This document shows positions 43,862 to 52,597 of a stretch of DNA of 54,785 nucleotides, one piece after another. The notes beneath the pieces were generated by a model. The model did no database searches, was not told where the DNA came from, and worked only from the letters and a program-made list of their open reading frames with translations. Each line of letters starts with the position of its first letter. The first letter of the stretch is position 1. Source of the stretch: Actinomycetota bacterium (GTDB lineage: Bacteria; Actinomycetota; Thermoleophilia; Solirubrobacterales; JACPNS01); assembly GCA_016219715.1 (NCBI GenBank), contig JACRKX010000035.1:1-54785 (forward strand), given 5' to 3'. Made by a program: the position numbers and the translations under genes.

Positions 43862-45046
43862 ATGCCGGCCACCACAAAAGACCGCAGCTACGACATCGTG
43901 CTGTTCGGGGCCACCGGGTTTACCGGCGGGCTGACGGCCGAGTATCTCGCGTCAAACGCCCCGCGCGAATTGCGCTGGGCACTGGCCGGCCGCAACCTCG
44001 CGAAGCTCGAAGCCGTTCGCGAGCGCCTGGCGTCGATCGACCCCGCATGTGCCGAGTTGCCTCTGCTGATCGCCGACTCCACCGACGAGGCATCGCTGCC
44101 CGAGCTGGCCGAGTCCACCCGGGTGCTCGTGTCGACGGTCGGTCCGTACGCGCTCTACGGCGAACCTCTGGTCGCCGCCTGCGCGAAGGCCGGCACCGAC
44201 TACGCCGACCTCACCGGCGAGCCGGAGTTCGTCGACAAGATGTGGCTGAAGTACGACGCGACGGCCCGCGCCAGCGGAGCCCGGTTAGTGCACTGCTGCG
44301 GCTTCGATTCGATTCCACACGATCTCGGCGCGTATTTCACTGTGTTGCAGCTCCCCGAAGGAGAGCCGGTCACGGTCGAGGGCTACGTGCGCGCCGGCGG
44401 TGAGTTCTCCGGCGGCACGTTCGCCTCCGCGATCACCGGCTTCTCGCGCGCACGCCAGACGCTCAGCGCCGGACGCGAGCGACGTGGCAAGGAAACCCGC
44501 CCAGCCGGGCGCAAGGTTCACGGTCAGACACGCCCGCCCCACCGCGACCAGGAGCAGGGCGGCTGGGTCGTGCCGCTGCCGACGATCGACCCGTTCGTCG
44601 TGCGCCGCTCGGCCGCTGCGCTCGACCGCTACGGACCCGACTTCACCTACGGGCACTACCTGGTCATCAAGCGTCTGGCCTCGCTCGCCGGGCTCGGAGT
44701 GGCGATTCCGACCACGATGCTGGCCGCGCAACTGCCGCCGGCGCGCAAGGCGCTGATGAAGCTCGCGCCTTCGCCGGGCGAGGGACCTTCAGAAGAGAAG
44801 CGCTCGAAGTCGTGGTTTTGCGTGCGCTTCGTTGGCAGCGCGAACGGCGCCCGCGTGGTCACAGAGGTGTCGGGCGGCGATCCCGGCTACACCGAGACCG
44901 CGAAGATGCTCGCGGAGTCAGCGATGGCGCTGGCGCTCGACGACATCCCGAGCCGCTCAGGCCAGCTAACGCCGGTTGCAGCGATTGGCGACGCACTACT
45001 CGAACGACTGCCGAAGGCCGGCATGACGATTCGCGTCGTCGACTGA
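43862..45046 (+). CDS. Saccharopine-dehydrogenase-like trans-acting enoyl reductase
   Basis: This 394-residue protein begins with an N-terminal Rossmann fold (YDIVLFGATGFTGGLTAEYL). STVGPYALYGEPLVAACAKAGTDYADLTGE and CCGFDSIPHDLGAYF follow, the signature of the family that includes the mycobacterial trans-acting enoyl reductase for phthiocerol/phenolphthiocerol lipids. Members reduce double bonds in lipid chains, often acting on polyketide-like intermediates. No polyketide synthase is nearby, so the substrate is unknown. The gene converges with the secreted PKD protein, with only ten bases between the stops. Confidence 0.83.
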   Translation: MPATTKDRSYDIVLFGATGFTGGLTAEYLASNAPRELRWALAGRNLAKLEAVRERLASIDPACAELPLLIADSTDEASLPELAESTRVLVSTVGPYALYGEPLVAACAKAGTDYADLTGEPEFVDKMWLKYDATARASGARLVHCCGFDSIPHDLGAYFTVLQLPEGEPVTVEGYVRAGGEFSGGTFASAITGFSRARQTLSAGRERRGKETRPAGRKVHGQTRPPHRDQEQGGWVVPLPTIDPFVVRRSAAALDRYGPDFTYGHYLVIKRLASLAGLGVAIPTTMLAAQLPPARKALMKLAPSPGEGPSEEKRSKSWFCVRFVGSANGARVVTEVSGGDPGYTETAKMLAESAMALALDDIPSRSGQLTPVAAIGDALLERLPKAGMTIRVVD

Positions 45047-45056
45047 ACTTCGCGAA

Positions 45057-47009
45057 CTAGCGCTTGATCCTGAACTTAACGGTCTTCGCGCCGCTGGCCG
45101 ACGATCCGTTTCGAGCTACGGCGGACAGTCGATACCGGCCGGGCTTCAGCGGCTTCGACTCGAGCCGCCCGGTGAACCGGAACGAGTTCGCGCCGGCCAC
45201 ATCGGTGCGCTTGAACGACCCAATCGACTTGTAGCGCGTGCACGACTTCAGCTTCCTGCCGGTCGACCTGCGCGGCTTGGCTACGCACTTGCCGTTCTTC
45301 CTGACCCCGGCAAGCGGGCGCTGAACAGTGAACGTCGTCTGCGCCGCGAGCGTGTCGGTGTAGCTGACGACGGCTCCGGAGGCCGCGATGCTTGCCCCTT
45401 TTCGCGCCGCCTTGAAGACCGAGGGACGAACCTTCAGCGATCCGATCACGGGCGTTCCCGTGATCGTGACCGACATCGCCTGAGTCGATGAGTTGCCGGC
45501 ATCGTCTGTGGCTGTGACGGTCACCGCGAAGGTACCGCCGGACGCATAGGTGTGCGTTCCGCTGCCGGTGCCCGTCTGCCCGTCGCCGAAATCCCAGGTG
45601 ATCGTCGGCGACGAATCCCAGAAGTCCGTTGCGGTGGCCGCGTACGCAAGCGGGGTGCCACTGGCACCGGTGGCGGCGATCGTGACTCCGGCCAACGCCG
45701 GGGCGACCGGATCGAACTGGGCCACCTTGACGACCGACGGTGAAGTGGAGGTGTTGTAAACGAGAGCGCCATGCCCCTGGCTGGCCATGACTACCTCTGG
45801 CGTGTTGCCGGTCGCGACGTTCGGGAACGGAGCGAACGAGGTCGTGCCGCTCGCGCGAAAAGCCACGCTGATATCGGCGCCGTTATTCCATGTGACGAGA
45901 GCGTTGCCCTGTCCGTCGATCGCCACACGCGGGTTAGAGGATGCGCCGCTGCCCGGCGACGTCAAGTTGATCGGCGTGACGCTCCAAGCGCCATTCGTGC
46001 CAGTGCGCTGCGACGCCTGAATCAGCGTGTCGGCGCCGACCACCCGCTCCCATACGGCTACCGCATCGCCGCTTTCGTTGACCGCGATGCGCGGGTTCGA
46101 GATCGAGGGTGGCGCCGCATTGGCAACCACGGTGGCGGTCGTAATGGCGCCGTTACTGGCCGCGCGCGTCTTTACCTTGAGGCCATTGCTACCGGGAGGC
46201 CAGTCGCGGTAAAGGATCGACACGTTTCCGGAGCCGTCGATGCCGAGCGATCCCTGACCGGCGTCTGTGTTGTTCGAGGACAGCTGCAAGTTCGGCGCGG
46301 CGAACGGACCCGCCGCCGGCCGGTAGACGAGATCGCTGTACCAAGTTCCAACCGGAATTCGATCCCAGCCGGCAGCCGCGTCGCCATTGGCGTTGATTAC
46401 GGCGTGCATGCCTCCCTGCGGGGTGCCGGTTGCCCCCGGGGGGCTGGTCGCCGCTTCCCAAGCGCCGCCAGAAGGCTTGTAGGAGACCTGGTAGGTGTTT
46501 CCACGCACCCACACCGCGATCGCGTCGCCGTCGCCGTTCACCGCTCCGGCGATCGTCGAGACGTCGGCGCCGGCCGCCGAAAGATTGGTCGCGGCGCCCC
46601 AAGCGCCACCGGCCGGCTTCTCGGCCACCTGCGCGATGTAGTTCGCGCCGTTGCTGCGCACGAAGAAGGCGTAGGTGCGTCCGCTGTCATCGATGCCGAC
46701 CGAGCCGGTGGAAACGCTCACAGGCTGCCCGGTGCTCGAAGCGGTCAGCGTCGAGAAATCGCCACCGACAGGCTTGATCGCGGCACGCATCGTGGTCGGA
46801 CTCGACGCCGGCGCGGACCACATCGTGATCAGGTCTCCGGCCGAGTCGACGTCGACGCCGAGATTGCCCGTGGGCTCCTCTCCGCCCGGCGAAGCAGTCA
46901 GATGCGGCGACGCGAAGTTGACGCCGAACGCGATCGCCGTGGTGGCGAAAAGCGCCAGCAACGCAAGCGACACGGTCGCGAAAATGGCCCGATTAGAAAT
47001 GCCCCGCAC
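45057..47009 (-). CDS. Secreted repeat protein with PKD domain and basic C-terminal module
   Basis: This protein has about 650 residues from GTG 47009. A signal-like helix (FATVSLALLALFATTAIAFG) is followed by repeated beta-strand units with Asp-Gly motifs (DGSGNVSILYRDW, NESGDAVAVWERV, DGQGNALVTWNNG) to about residue 450, consistent with a propeller. Next comes a PKD domain with ITWDFGDGQTGTGSGTHTYA. The last 110 residues are basic with two cysteines (NGKC and KSC) and PGRYRLSAVARNG, matching the end of the protein at 26506-28215. A longer frame to 47147 adds an unlikely Arg-rich leader. It is probably extracellular; the role is unknown. Confidence 0.74.
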   Translation of the reverse strand: MRGISNRAIFATVSLALLALFATTAIAFGVNFASPHLTASPGGEEPTGNLGVDVDSAGDLITMWSAPASSPTTMRAAIKPVGGDFSTLTASSTGQPVSVSTGSVGIDDSGRTYAFFVRSNGANYIAQVAEKPAGGAWGAATNLSAAGADVSTIAGAVNGDGDAIAVWVRGNTYQVSYKPSGGAWEAATSPPGATGTPQGGMHAVINANGDAAAGWDRIPVGTWYSDLVYRPAAGPFAAPNLQLSSNNTDAGQGSLGIDGSGNVSILYRDWPPGSNGLKVKTRAASNGAITTATVVANAAPPSISNPRIAVNESGDAVAVWERVVGADTLIQASQRTGTNGAWSVTPINLTSPGSGASSNPRVAIDGQGNALVTWNNGADISVAFRASGTTSFAPFPNVATGNTPEVVMASQGHGALVYNTSTSPSVVKVAQFDPVAPALAGVTIAATGASGTPLAYAATATDFWDSSPTITWDFGDGQTGTGSGTHTYASGGTFAVTVTATDDAGNSSTQAMSVTITGTPVIGSLKVRPSVFKAARKGASIAASGAVVSYTDTLAAQTTFTVQRPLAGVRKNGKCVAKPRRSTGRKLKSCTRYKSIGSFKRTDVAGANSFRFTGRLESKPLKPGRYRLSAVARNGSSASGAKTVKFRIKR

Positions 47010-47143
47010 GGCGCAACGGTACAGGATGCGGAAGCGTACGAACCGAAATTTGTGGCCGTTGGTGGACACAGCACCGATCGGTTGGCCAAGTGGCGCGAAT
47101 CGGGAACGACGCAACCACGACTTCCGCGACCGGGCTGGGGAAG

Positions 47144-48841
47144 TCACTGCATCACGAGTTCTTGGGGCGAAGTGCCCGGCTGCCGGGCCGCGGGTGGTCG
47201 TCGCCCGCTCAGATAGTCGCTGGCACGCACGAGCGCGTCGTCGATCGTCGGCAGCACGCGGTTTTCGTGGGCGAGCGCATCAAGCACGCCGACCTCTTCG
47301 ATCAGGCGCCGGTGCTGCGGACGCACGCAGACAAGCATGACCTTGATCCCGCGGTTCTGGAGGCGCGTGACTAGCTCTCCTAGTGCCTGCGCGCCGGTGG
47401 CGTCGAGCATGCGGAGCCGGCCAAGCCGCAAGATGACCACCTCGACGTCGGTCACGTCGGTGAGTTCGAGCAAGAATCGCTGCGCCGCGCCGAAGAACAG
47501 GGCGCCGTCGAGCCGGTACGCAACGACGTGTTCGCCGATCAGCTCGTGCTCGAGCGTCGGATCGATGTCGACAGAATCGAGCGGATCGCGTTCGAACGAC
47601 GCTGAGCGGGCAAGCTCGCGCAAGGCAAGGACCGAAGCGAGCACGATGCCGACTTCGACGGCCACGACGAGGTCGAACGCGACGGTGGCTGTGGCGGTGG
47701 CCAGCAGCACGGCGGCATCGGCCCGGGTCGAACGAAGAATGCGTCCAACGGAACCGAACTCGACCATGTGTACGGCCGTGACCATCAGCACGCCCGCCAG
47801 GGCCGCGAGCGGTACAAGGCCGATCGCCGGCGCGAGCAGCAGCACAACGGCGACCAGAACGACACCGTGCGTCGTCGCGGCCAGGCGAGTGCGAGCTCCG
47901 GCACGCACGTTGACCGCGGTGCGCGCGATCGCGCCGGTGGCGGGCATGCCGCCAAACAGCGCCGAGGCGGCGTTGGCCACGCCCTGACCGAAGAGCTCTC
48001 GATCGGGATCGTGCTCCTCGCCGTCGGCCATCCCGTCTGCGACCCGGGCCGAGAGCAAACTCTCGATCGCGGCAAGCGCCGCCACAGCGAAGACGGCCGA
48101 GACCAGCTCCGGTGCCTGCTGGAAGTCGAAACCGGGCAGACCGGGCAGCGGCAAGCTTGATGGGATCGCGCCGATACGCGGAATCTCCCAGCCGGCAAGC
48201 TCGGCCAGTGCGGTCGCCACGACCACCGCGACAAGAGACGCCGGAAGCGAGCGGTGCATGCGCGGAAGGACGACCATCAGCAACGAGACGATGGCCACCA
48301 CCGCAACCGCCTGCCAGTGGGCGCCGGCGGCGTTGGATAGGGCGCTGGCGGCACTTACCGCGGTGTTCTCGGCCACCGGAGCGGAAAGGCCGAGCGCCGC
48401 GGGTACTTGCTGCAGGAAGATGATGATTCCGATGCCGACCGTGAACCCTTCGATCACCGGCCATGGCAAGAAGCTGACGTAGCGGCCAAGCCGGGCGGCA
48501 CCGGCGAGCATCAGCACCGCGCCGGCCGCGAGCGCCACAATGATTACCCCGTCGAAACCGACTTTCGCCACCACCGGCGCCAGAACGACCGTCATCGCTC
48601 CCGTGGGCCCGGAAACCTGCACGTTCGAGCCGCCAAACACGCCGGCCGCGATGCCGGCCACGATCGCCGTAACCAACCCCGCGCGGGCACCGAGCCCCGA
48701 CGCGACACCGAAAGCCAAGGCCAGGGGTAGCGCCACGACCGCAACCGTCACGCCTGCTAGCAGATCAACGCGCCAGGAGCTACGAAGCGCGGCGTAGTCG
48801 CCCCTTCGCGGCAACAGGCGTGACAGCGAACCGTCTCTCAC
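47144..48841 (-). CDS. SulP family anion transporter with STAS domain
   Basis: This is a 565-residue SLC26/SulP permease. The N-terminal transport domain has about 12-14 helices (WRVDLLAGVTVAVVALPLALAFGVASGL, VSGPTGAMTVVLAPVV) and the SulP motif FGGMPATGAIARTAVNVRAG. A cytoplasmic STAS domain begins near residue 435 (VVILRLGRLRMLDATGAQALGELV). Known members carry sulphate, bicarbonate or dicarboxylates; the ion here is not clear. The ATG at 48841 overlaps the arsR-type gene stop (ATGA), so transport is probably controlled by that repressor. Confidence 0.88.
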   Translation of the reverse strand: MRDGSLSRLLPRRGDYAALRSSWRVDLLAGVTVAVVALPLALAFGVASGLGARAGLVTAIVAGIAAGVFGGSNVQVSGPTGAMTVVLAPVVAKVGFDGVIIVALAAGAVLMLAGAARLGRYVSFLPWPVIEGFTVGIGIIIFLQQVPAALGLSAPVAENTAVSAASALSNAAGAHWQAVAVVAIVSLLMVVLPRMHRSLPASLVAVVVATALAELAGWEIPRIGAIPSSLPLPGLPGFDFQQAPELVSAVFAVAALAAIESLLSARVADGMADGEEHDPDRELFGQGVANAASALFGGMPATGAIARTAVNVRAGARTRLAATTHGVVLVAVVLLLAPAIGLVPLAALAGVLMVTAVHMVEFGSVGRILRSTRADAAVLLATATATVAFDLVVAVEVGIVLASVLALRELARSASFERDPLDSVDIDPTLEHELIGEHVVAYRLDGALFFGAAQRFLLELTDVTDVEVVILRLGRLRMLDATGAQALGELVTRLQNRGIKVMLVCVRPQHRRLIEEVGVLDALAHENRVLPTIDDALVRASDYLSGRRPPAARQPGTSPQELVMQ

Positions 48842-49152
48842 GAAACCTGCAACTCGTCGCGCGAGGCGGTGAGCATGTCGAGCAGCATCTGCCGTGAAAC
48901 CGAAAGCAATTCAGCGATGCGCTCGTCGGCGAGCATGTAGATGACCGAAGCCCCCTCTCGACGCGAGACAACGAACCCGGCGCGCCGCAGGATGCCCAAC
49001 TGCTGCGAGAGGTGCGACTGCTCGGCCTCTACGTCGGCCAGCAACTCGGCAACCGACCGCTCACCCTCGACGAGCAACTCGAGGATGCGAATGCGCAACG
49101 GATGCCCGAGCGCCTTGAAGAATTCCGCCTTGAACCGAGGGATGTCTCTCAT
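48838..49152 (-). CDS. ArsR family transcriptional regulator
   Basis: This 104-residue winged-helix repressor begins FKALGHPLRIRILELLVEGE. The recognition helix region VEAEQSHLSQQLGILRRAGFV and the wing SRREGASVIYML follow. The protein contains no cysteine at all, so it is unlikely to be a classic thiolate metal sensor. It is translationally coupled to the SulP gene and is preceded by an AT-rich operator-like palindrome (49163-49188). The likely mode is self-repression of the arsR-sulP operon, released by an unknown signal. No Shine-Dalgarno is seen before ATG 49152; a leaderless transcript is possible. Confidence 0.88.
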   Translation of the reverse strand: MRDIPRFKAEFFKALGHPLRIRILELLVEGERSVAELLADVEAEQSHLSQQLGILRRAGFVVSRREGASVIYMLADERIAELLSVSRQMLLDMLTASRDELQVS

Positions 49153-49162
49153 GCAGATTAGG

Positions 49163-49188
49163 AGAATATCACAATATCGTCATATTCT
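49163..49188. promoter_or_regulatory. Operator-like palindrome of the arsR-sulP operon
   Basis: Arms AGAATATCA and TCATATTCT match at eight of nine positions around an eight-base centre. The palindrome begins 10 bases upstream of the ArsR-type ATG. On the minus strand the left arm reads TATTCT, a good -10 element about ten bases before the start codon, so bound repressor would block RNA polymerase directly. The AT-richness stands out from the surrounding DNA. Confidence 0.7.
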
Positions 49189-49312
49189 GGACCCGCAAGT
49201 TACGGACGCCTTCCAGAAGAGACCTCTCCCAAGAGGCTTTGAACTCCCCATGAGGCTCTGAGCGGTGCGAGATTCGCCACGCGCAGGGCGCCGGTGGTGA
49301 GGGAGCGATCTT

Positions 49313-49330
49313 TGGATCGTGACCGATCCA
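49313..49330. other. Perfect hairpin downstream of tRNA-Ala
   Basis: TGGATCG-TGAC-CGATCCA forms a seven-base stem with a four-base loop. It lies about 45 bases past the tRNA 3' end on the minus strand and could help terminate or process that transcript. There is no T-run, so its role is uncertain. Confidence 0.4.
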
Positions 49331-49372
49331 CCAAGCCCGAGCATGGCGAAGATCGTGCCGATCAGAGACTCA

Positions 49373-49445
<73 letters not shown>

Positions 49446-49483
49446 TTGCGAGAAAGGATCTTAGCGAGGCGCGGGCGGCGCGG

Positions 49484-49921
49484 TCACTCGTCGGCGGATG
49501 GCTTGCGGCGAGCCTGCTTGACGTCGGCGCGCTTGCGCTTCTCGCCCAGCCGTTTCTGCTTTGCCGCGGCCGACGGCTTCGTGGGTTTGCGCGGGCGCTC
49601 GACCTTCAAAGCGTCGGCCAGACGCTCGCCGAGTCGCTGCAGCGCCAGCTCCCGGTTGCGGTGCTGAGAGCGCGCGTCCTGACTGACCGCAGTCACAACC
49701 GGTCCGAGCTTGCCATCGACACGCTTCTTCTGCACCGGACCCAACACCTCTGAGTCCCACACGCGAAACACCGCCTCGACCCGCGATTCGGTCTTGTTTG
49801 CGTGCTGTCCGCCGGGCCCCGAGGAACGCGAGACGCGCAGCTCGACCTCGTGCAGCGGAATCCGCACCCGTCCGTTGACGACCAGCTGGTCGCCGCCGTC
49901 TGTCAACCCTTGTGCAGCCAC
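49484..49921 (-). CDS. arfB: Ribosome-rescue peptidyl-tRNA hydrolase ArfB-like
   Basis: This 145-residue protein contains the catalytic GGQ loop (RSSGPGGQHANKTESRV, GGQ at residues 37-39). A long, very basic C-terminal tail (KPSAAAKQKRLGEKRKRADVKQARRK) matches ArfB/YaeJ, which uses the tail to enter the empty mRNA channel of stalled ribosomes. It releases nascent chains without a stop codon. GTG 49921 overlaps the upstream PIN-like gene by 19 bases. A true RF1/RF2 would be far longer, so this is the short rescue form. Confidence 0.9.
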   Translation of the reverse strand: MAAQGLTDGGDQLVVNGRVRIPLHEVELRVSRSSGPGGQHANKTESRVEAVFRVWDSEVLGPVQKKRVDGKLGPVVTAVSQDARSQHRNRELALQRLGERLADALKVERPRKPTKPSAAAKQKRLGEKRKRADVKQARRKPSADE

Positions 49922-50268
49922 GTCACCCGATTCTCGAGCCTCCGGTTTGAATGTGCCAGGTTCCGCAGCGCGCTGACCAGCTCGGGCACCCGCTCGCGCG
50001 AGTTGCCGAACTTCTTGGAATCGATGAGCACGATTCCGAAGTGGTGCATTCCAGACTGCTTCGACTCGCGGCCCTCCGCGAGGAAGTGGTCGACGTTGAA
50101 CGTCACGACCGCGCGCTTCTCTTCGATCGCGTGCATCACGATTTCGTGGTCGGAGCTGCCGCGCAGGTGCTGATGCTCGCCGACGGCCGATGCGTCGACA
50201 CCGGACTCGCGAAGTTGTCTGGCGGCCTCCGACGGAATCATCTCGTCGAGGAGGAATCGGCGCTTCAA
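49903..50268 (-). CDS. PIN-like (DUF5615) toxin-type protein
   Basis: This protein has about 121 residues from TTG 50268. RRFLLDEMIPSEAARQLRES places an early Asp-Glu pair, and IVMHAIEEKRAVVTFNVDHF gives the second conserved Asp; both fit the DUF5615 PIN-like fold, whose members are RNase-type toxins. The family usually pairs with a DUF433 antitoxin, but none is adjacent: the gene is wedged between rsfS and arfB. The frame extends upstream to 50337, overlapping rsfS; TTG 50268, nine bases past the rsfS stop, is preferred. The function is inferred from the fold only. Confidence 0.68.
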   Translation of the reverse strand: MKRRFLLDEMIPSEAARQLRESGVDASAVGEHQHLRGSSDHEIVMHAIEEKRAVVTFNVDHFLAEGRESKQSGMHHFGIVLIDSKKFGNSRERVPELVSALRNLAHSNRRLENRVTWLHKG

Positions 50269-50276
50269 CTCGCCGG

Positions 50277-50678
50277 TCAGTCCGGGGCGTCTTCGCCGCC
50301 GGTCAGCTCCAACGCCAGCTCCGGCGCGTCGCCCCACAGCTGCTCGAGCCGGTAGTAGTCGCGCACCTCGGGCAGCATGATGTGCGCGATGCAGTCGCCG
50401 TAGTCGAGCAGGATCCAGCTGCGTTCGCGTTCGCCTTCAGTGCGCACGGGCAGCATGTCGAAGTCGAGCTTCATTCCCTCGCGGATCGCATCGTGAATCG
50501 CCTTGACCTGGCGGTCCGTGCGACCGCTGCAGACGATGAAGTAATCGGTGAAGTTGGCGAGCCCGCGCACGTCTAGCGCGACGACGTCGAGCGCCTTCTT
50601 GTCGTCCATCAGCTCGGCGATGCGGCGCGCGAGGCTCTCGCCGCCGATCTCGGTGCTCTGCTGCTGGGTCAAATTCAT
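50277..50678 (-). CDS. rsfS: Ribosomal silencing factor RsfS
   Basis: This 133-residue protein of the Iojap/RsfS family has ARRIAELMDDKKALDVVALDV, then FTDYFIVCSGRTDRQVKAI and SWILLDYGDCIAHIM. It binds L14 on the 50S subunit and blocks 70S formation in starvation. Its start overlaps the nadD stop (ATGA), the usual nadD-rsfS arrangement. The C-terminus (YYRLEQLWGDAPEL) is conserved, so the gene appears whole. Confidence 0.93.
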   Translation of the reverse strand: MNLTQQQSTEIGGESLARRIAELMDDKKALDVVALDVRGLANFTDYFIVCSGRTDRQVKAIHDAIREGMKLDFDMLPVRTEGERERSWILLDYGDCIAHIMLPEVRDYYRLEQLWGDAPELALELTGGEDAPD

Positions 50679-51271
50679 CGGTAGAGCCCCTCCTGCTCGA
50701 TGTACTGGGCTACGGCCGGCGGCATCACGTGCGTGACCGAACGGCCACGATAGACGCGATCGCGGATCAGCGAAGCCGATAGATCGATGCGCGGCATGTC
50801 GAAGCTGATCGCCGGCTTGCGCGACGCGCGCTCCACCTCAGCCAGTGCCTCGGCAACGTCGTGTTCGACGCGCGCGGCTACGGCCACGGTGGCCAATTCC
50901 GCGATTCGCTCGGGGCGGCGCCAGTTGCCGAACGAAAGGGCCTGATCGGCCCCAACGATCAAAGTGAACTCGTCGCCTGGAGAATCCGCCGTCAATTGCT
51001 CCAAGGTATCGACGGTGTAAGACGTTTCGGCCCGGTCGATCTCGACCTCGGTGACATCCAGATCGGTCTGTCCGACGACCGCGAGCCTGCACATCTGCAA
51101 TCGCTGTGCCGGCGAGGCGTCTTGTTCGGGATCGAGATCGCGGTGCGCCGGGTGCGCGGCCGGCACCAGCAGCACGCGCTGCAGGTCGAGCTGGATACGA
51201 GCTTCCTGGGCGCAGATCAGATGCCCGTGGTGGGGCGGGTTGAAGGTTCCTCCGAGCAGGCCGATGCGCAT
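50675..51271 (-). CDS. nadD: Nicotinate-nucleotide adenylyltransferase
   Basis: This 198-residue enzyme joins NaMN and ATP to form deamido-NAD. It starts MRIGLLGGTFNPPHHGH, the nucleotidyltransferase GTFNPxHxGH motif, and ends with the SASLIRDRVYRG loop (S-x-S-x2-R) that binds ATP. ATG 51271 matches the family N-terminus; the longer frame to 51334 overlaps proA. It lies 14 bases after proA and overlaps rsfS by four bases. Confidence 0.94.
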   Translation of the reverse strand: MRIGLLGGTFNPPHHGHLICAQEARIQLDLQRVLLVPAAHPAHRDLDPEQDASPAQRLQMCRLAVVGQTDLDVTEVEIDRAETSYTVDTLEQLTADSPGDEFTLIVGADQALSFGNWRRPERIAELATVAVAARVEHDVAEALAEVERASRKPAISFDMPRIDLSASLIRDRVYRGRSVTHVMPPAVAQYIEQEGLYR

Positions 51272-51285
51272 GACGCCGGCGCGGA

Positions 51286-52557
51286 CTAGCCGCGCACCTG
51301 CCCCTCGCCGCGCACTATGTACTTGTAACTGCACAGCTCGCGAAGTGCGATCGGACCGCGTGCGTGCAGCTTCTGCGTGGAGATGCCGATCTCGGCGCCG
51401 TAGCCGTACTCGGCGCCATCGGTGAAACGCGACGCAGCGTTGACGTAAACGGCGGCCGCATCGACACTGCCGGTGAAGACTTCGGCCGACTGCTCGCTGG
51501 GTGTGACGATCACCTCGGAGTGGCCCGTGCCGTAGCGGTTGATGTGCTCGATCGCTTCGTCGAGCGAGTCGACGACCTTGACGGCGAGGACCATGTCGAG
51601 GTACTCGTCGGTCCAGTCGCGCTCGGTCGCTTCGAGCACTTCGGGGCCGCCGGCACCCGAGAGGGACTGCGTACGGGCGTCGCCGTGAAGGCGCACTCCC
51701 TTGTCGTCCATCGCCTTGAGGATGCGCGGCATGAACTCGTTTGCGACGTCTTTGTGTACCAGCAGCGTCTCGGTGGCATTGCAGACCCCCGGTCGCTGAG
51801 TCTTTGAGTTGATCGCGATCGCCTCGGCCATGTCGAGGTCGGCGCCGGCGTCGACGAAGACGTGGCAGTTACCGGCGGCGGCGTAGATCACGGGCACCGT
51901 GGCCACGCTCTTGAGCGCATGCTTGAGGCCCTCTCCACCGCGCGGGATGATCAGGTCGATCACGCCCTCCTGGGTGGCCAGTTCGGCCAACTCGTCGCGA
52001 TCGCCACCGGTCACGATCGAAACGGCCGCCTCGGGAAGGCCAGCGGCCGCAATCGCGTCACGCGCGACCTGCGCGAGCACGGCGTTCGAGTTTGCCGCCA
52101 CCGACGAGCCGCGCAGCACGATCGCGTTGCCGCTCTTCAGGCACAGCGCGGCGGCATCGATTGTGACGTTCGGGCGCGCCTCGTAAACGACGGCGATCAC
52201 ACCCAGCGGAACGGCGACCTTGCGCACCTTCAGGCCGTTGTACATCTCGAACTCGCGGATCACGCGACCGGCCGGGTCTTCGAGCTCGGCGACCTTGCGG
52301 GTGTCGGCGGCGATGCCGGCCAGGCGGGTCTCGTCGAGCTTGAGGCGATCCATCAAGGCTGCTTCTAGGCCGGCTTCGCGCCCCGCTTCAAGGTCGCGTT
52401 CGTTGGCGGTGATGATCTGCGCGGCGCTGGCCTCGATCGCGTCGGCGATCGCCAGGACGCCGCGATTCTTCGTCGCGGTGTCGAGCAGCGCAAGCTCGCG
52501 CGAGGCCGCCTTGGCCTCAGCGCAGATGTCGGTGACTGTTTTCGCAGCGATCGCCAT
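51286..52557 (-). CDS. proA: Gamma-glutamyl phosphate reductase ProA
   Basis: This is a 423-residue aldehyde-dehydrogenase-fold enzyme of proline synthesis, reducing gamma-glutamyl phosphate with NADPH. The catalytic cysteine is Cys259 in TQRPGVCNATETLLV. VYEARPNVTIDAAALCLKSGN and IIPRGGEGLKHAL are also diagnostic. Its proB partner ends at 54495, but two unrelated genes lie between them, so the usual proBA adjacency is interrupted. Confidence 0.95.
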   Translation of the reverse strand: MAIAAKTVTDICAEAKAASRELALLDTATKNRGVLAIADAIEASAAQIITANERDLEAGREAGLEAALMDRLKLDETRLAGIAADTRKVAELEDPAGRVIREFEMYNGLKVRKVAVPLGVIAVVYEARPNVTIDAAALCLKSGNAIVLRGSSVAANSNAVLAQVARDAIAAAGLPEAAVSIVTGGDRDELAELATQEGVIDLIIPRGGEGLKHALKSVATVPVIYAAAGNCHVFVDAGADLDMAEAIAINSKTQRPGVCNATETLLVHKDVANEFMPRILKAMDDKGVRLHGDARTQSLSGAGGPEVLEATERDWTDEYLDMVLAVKVVDSLDEAIEHINRYGTGHSEVIVTPSEQSAEVFTGSVDAAAVYVNAASRFTDGAEYGYGAEIGISTQKLHARGPIALRELCSYKYIVRGEGQVRG

Positions 52558-52597
52558 GACAATTCCGTTACCGAGAATGTATCGGTGCGGCCGGGTT

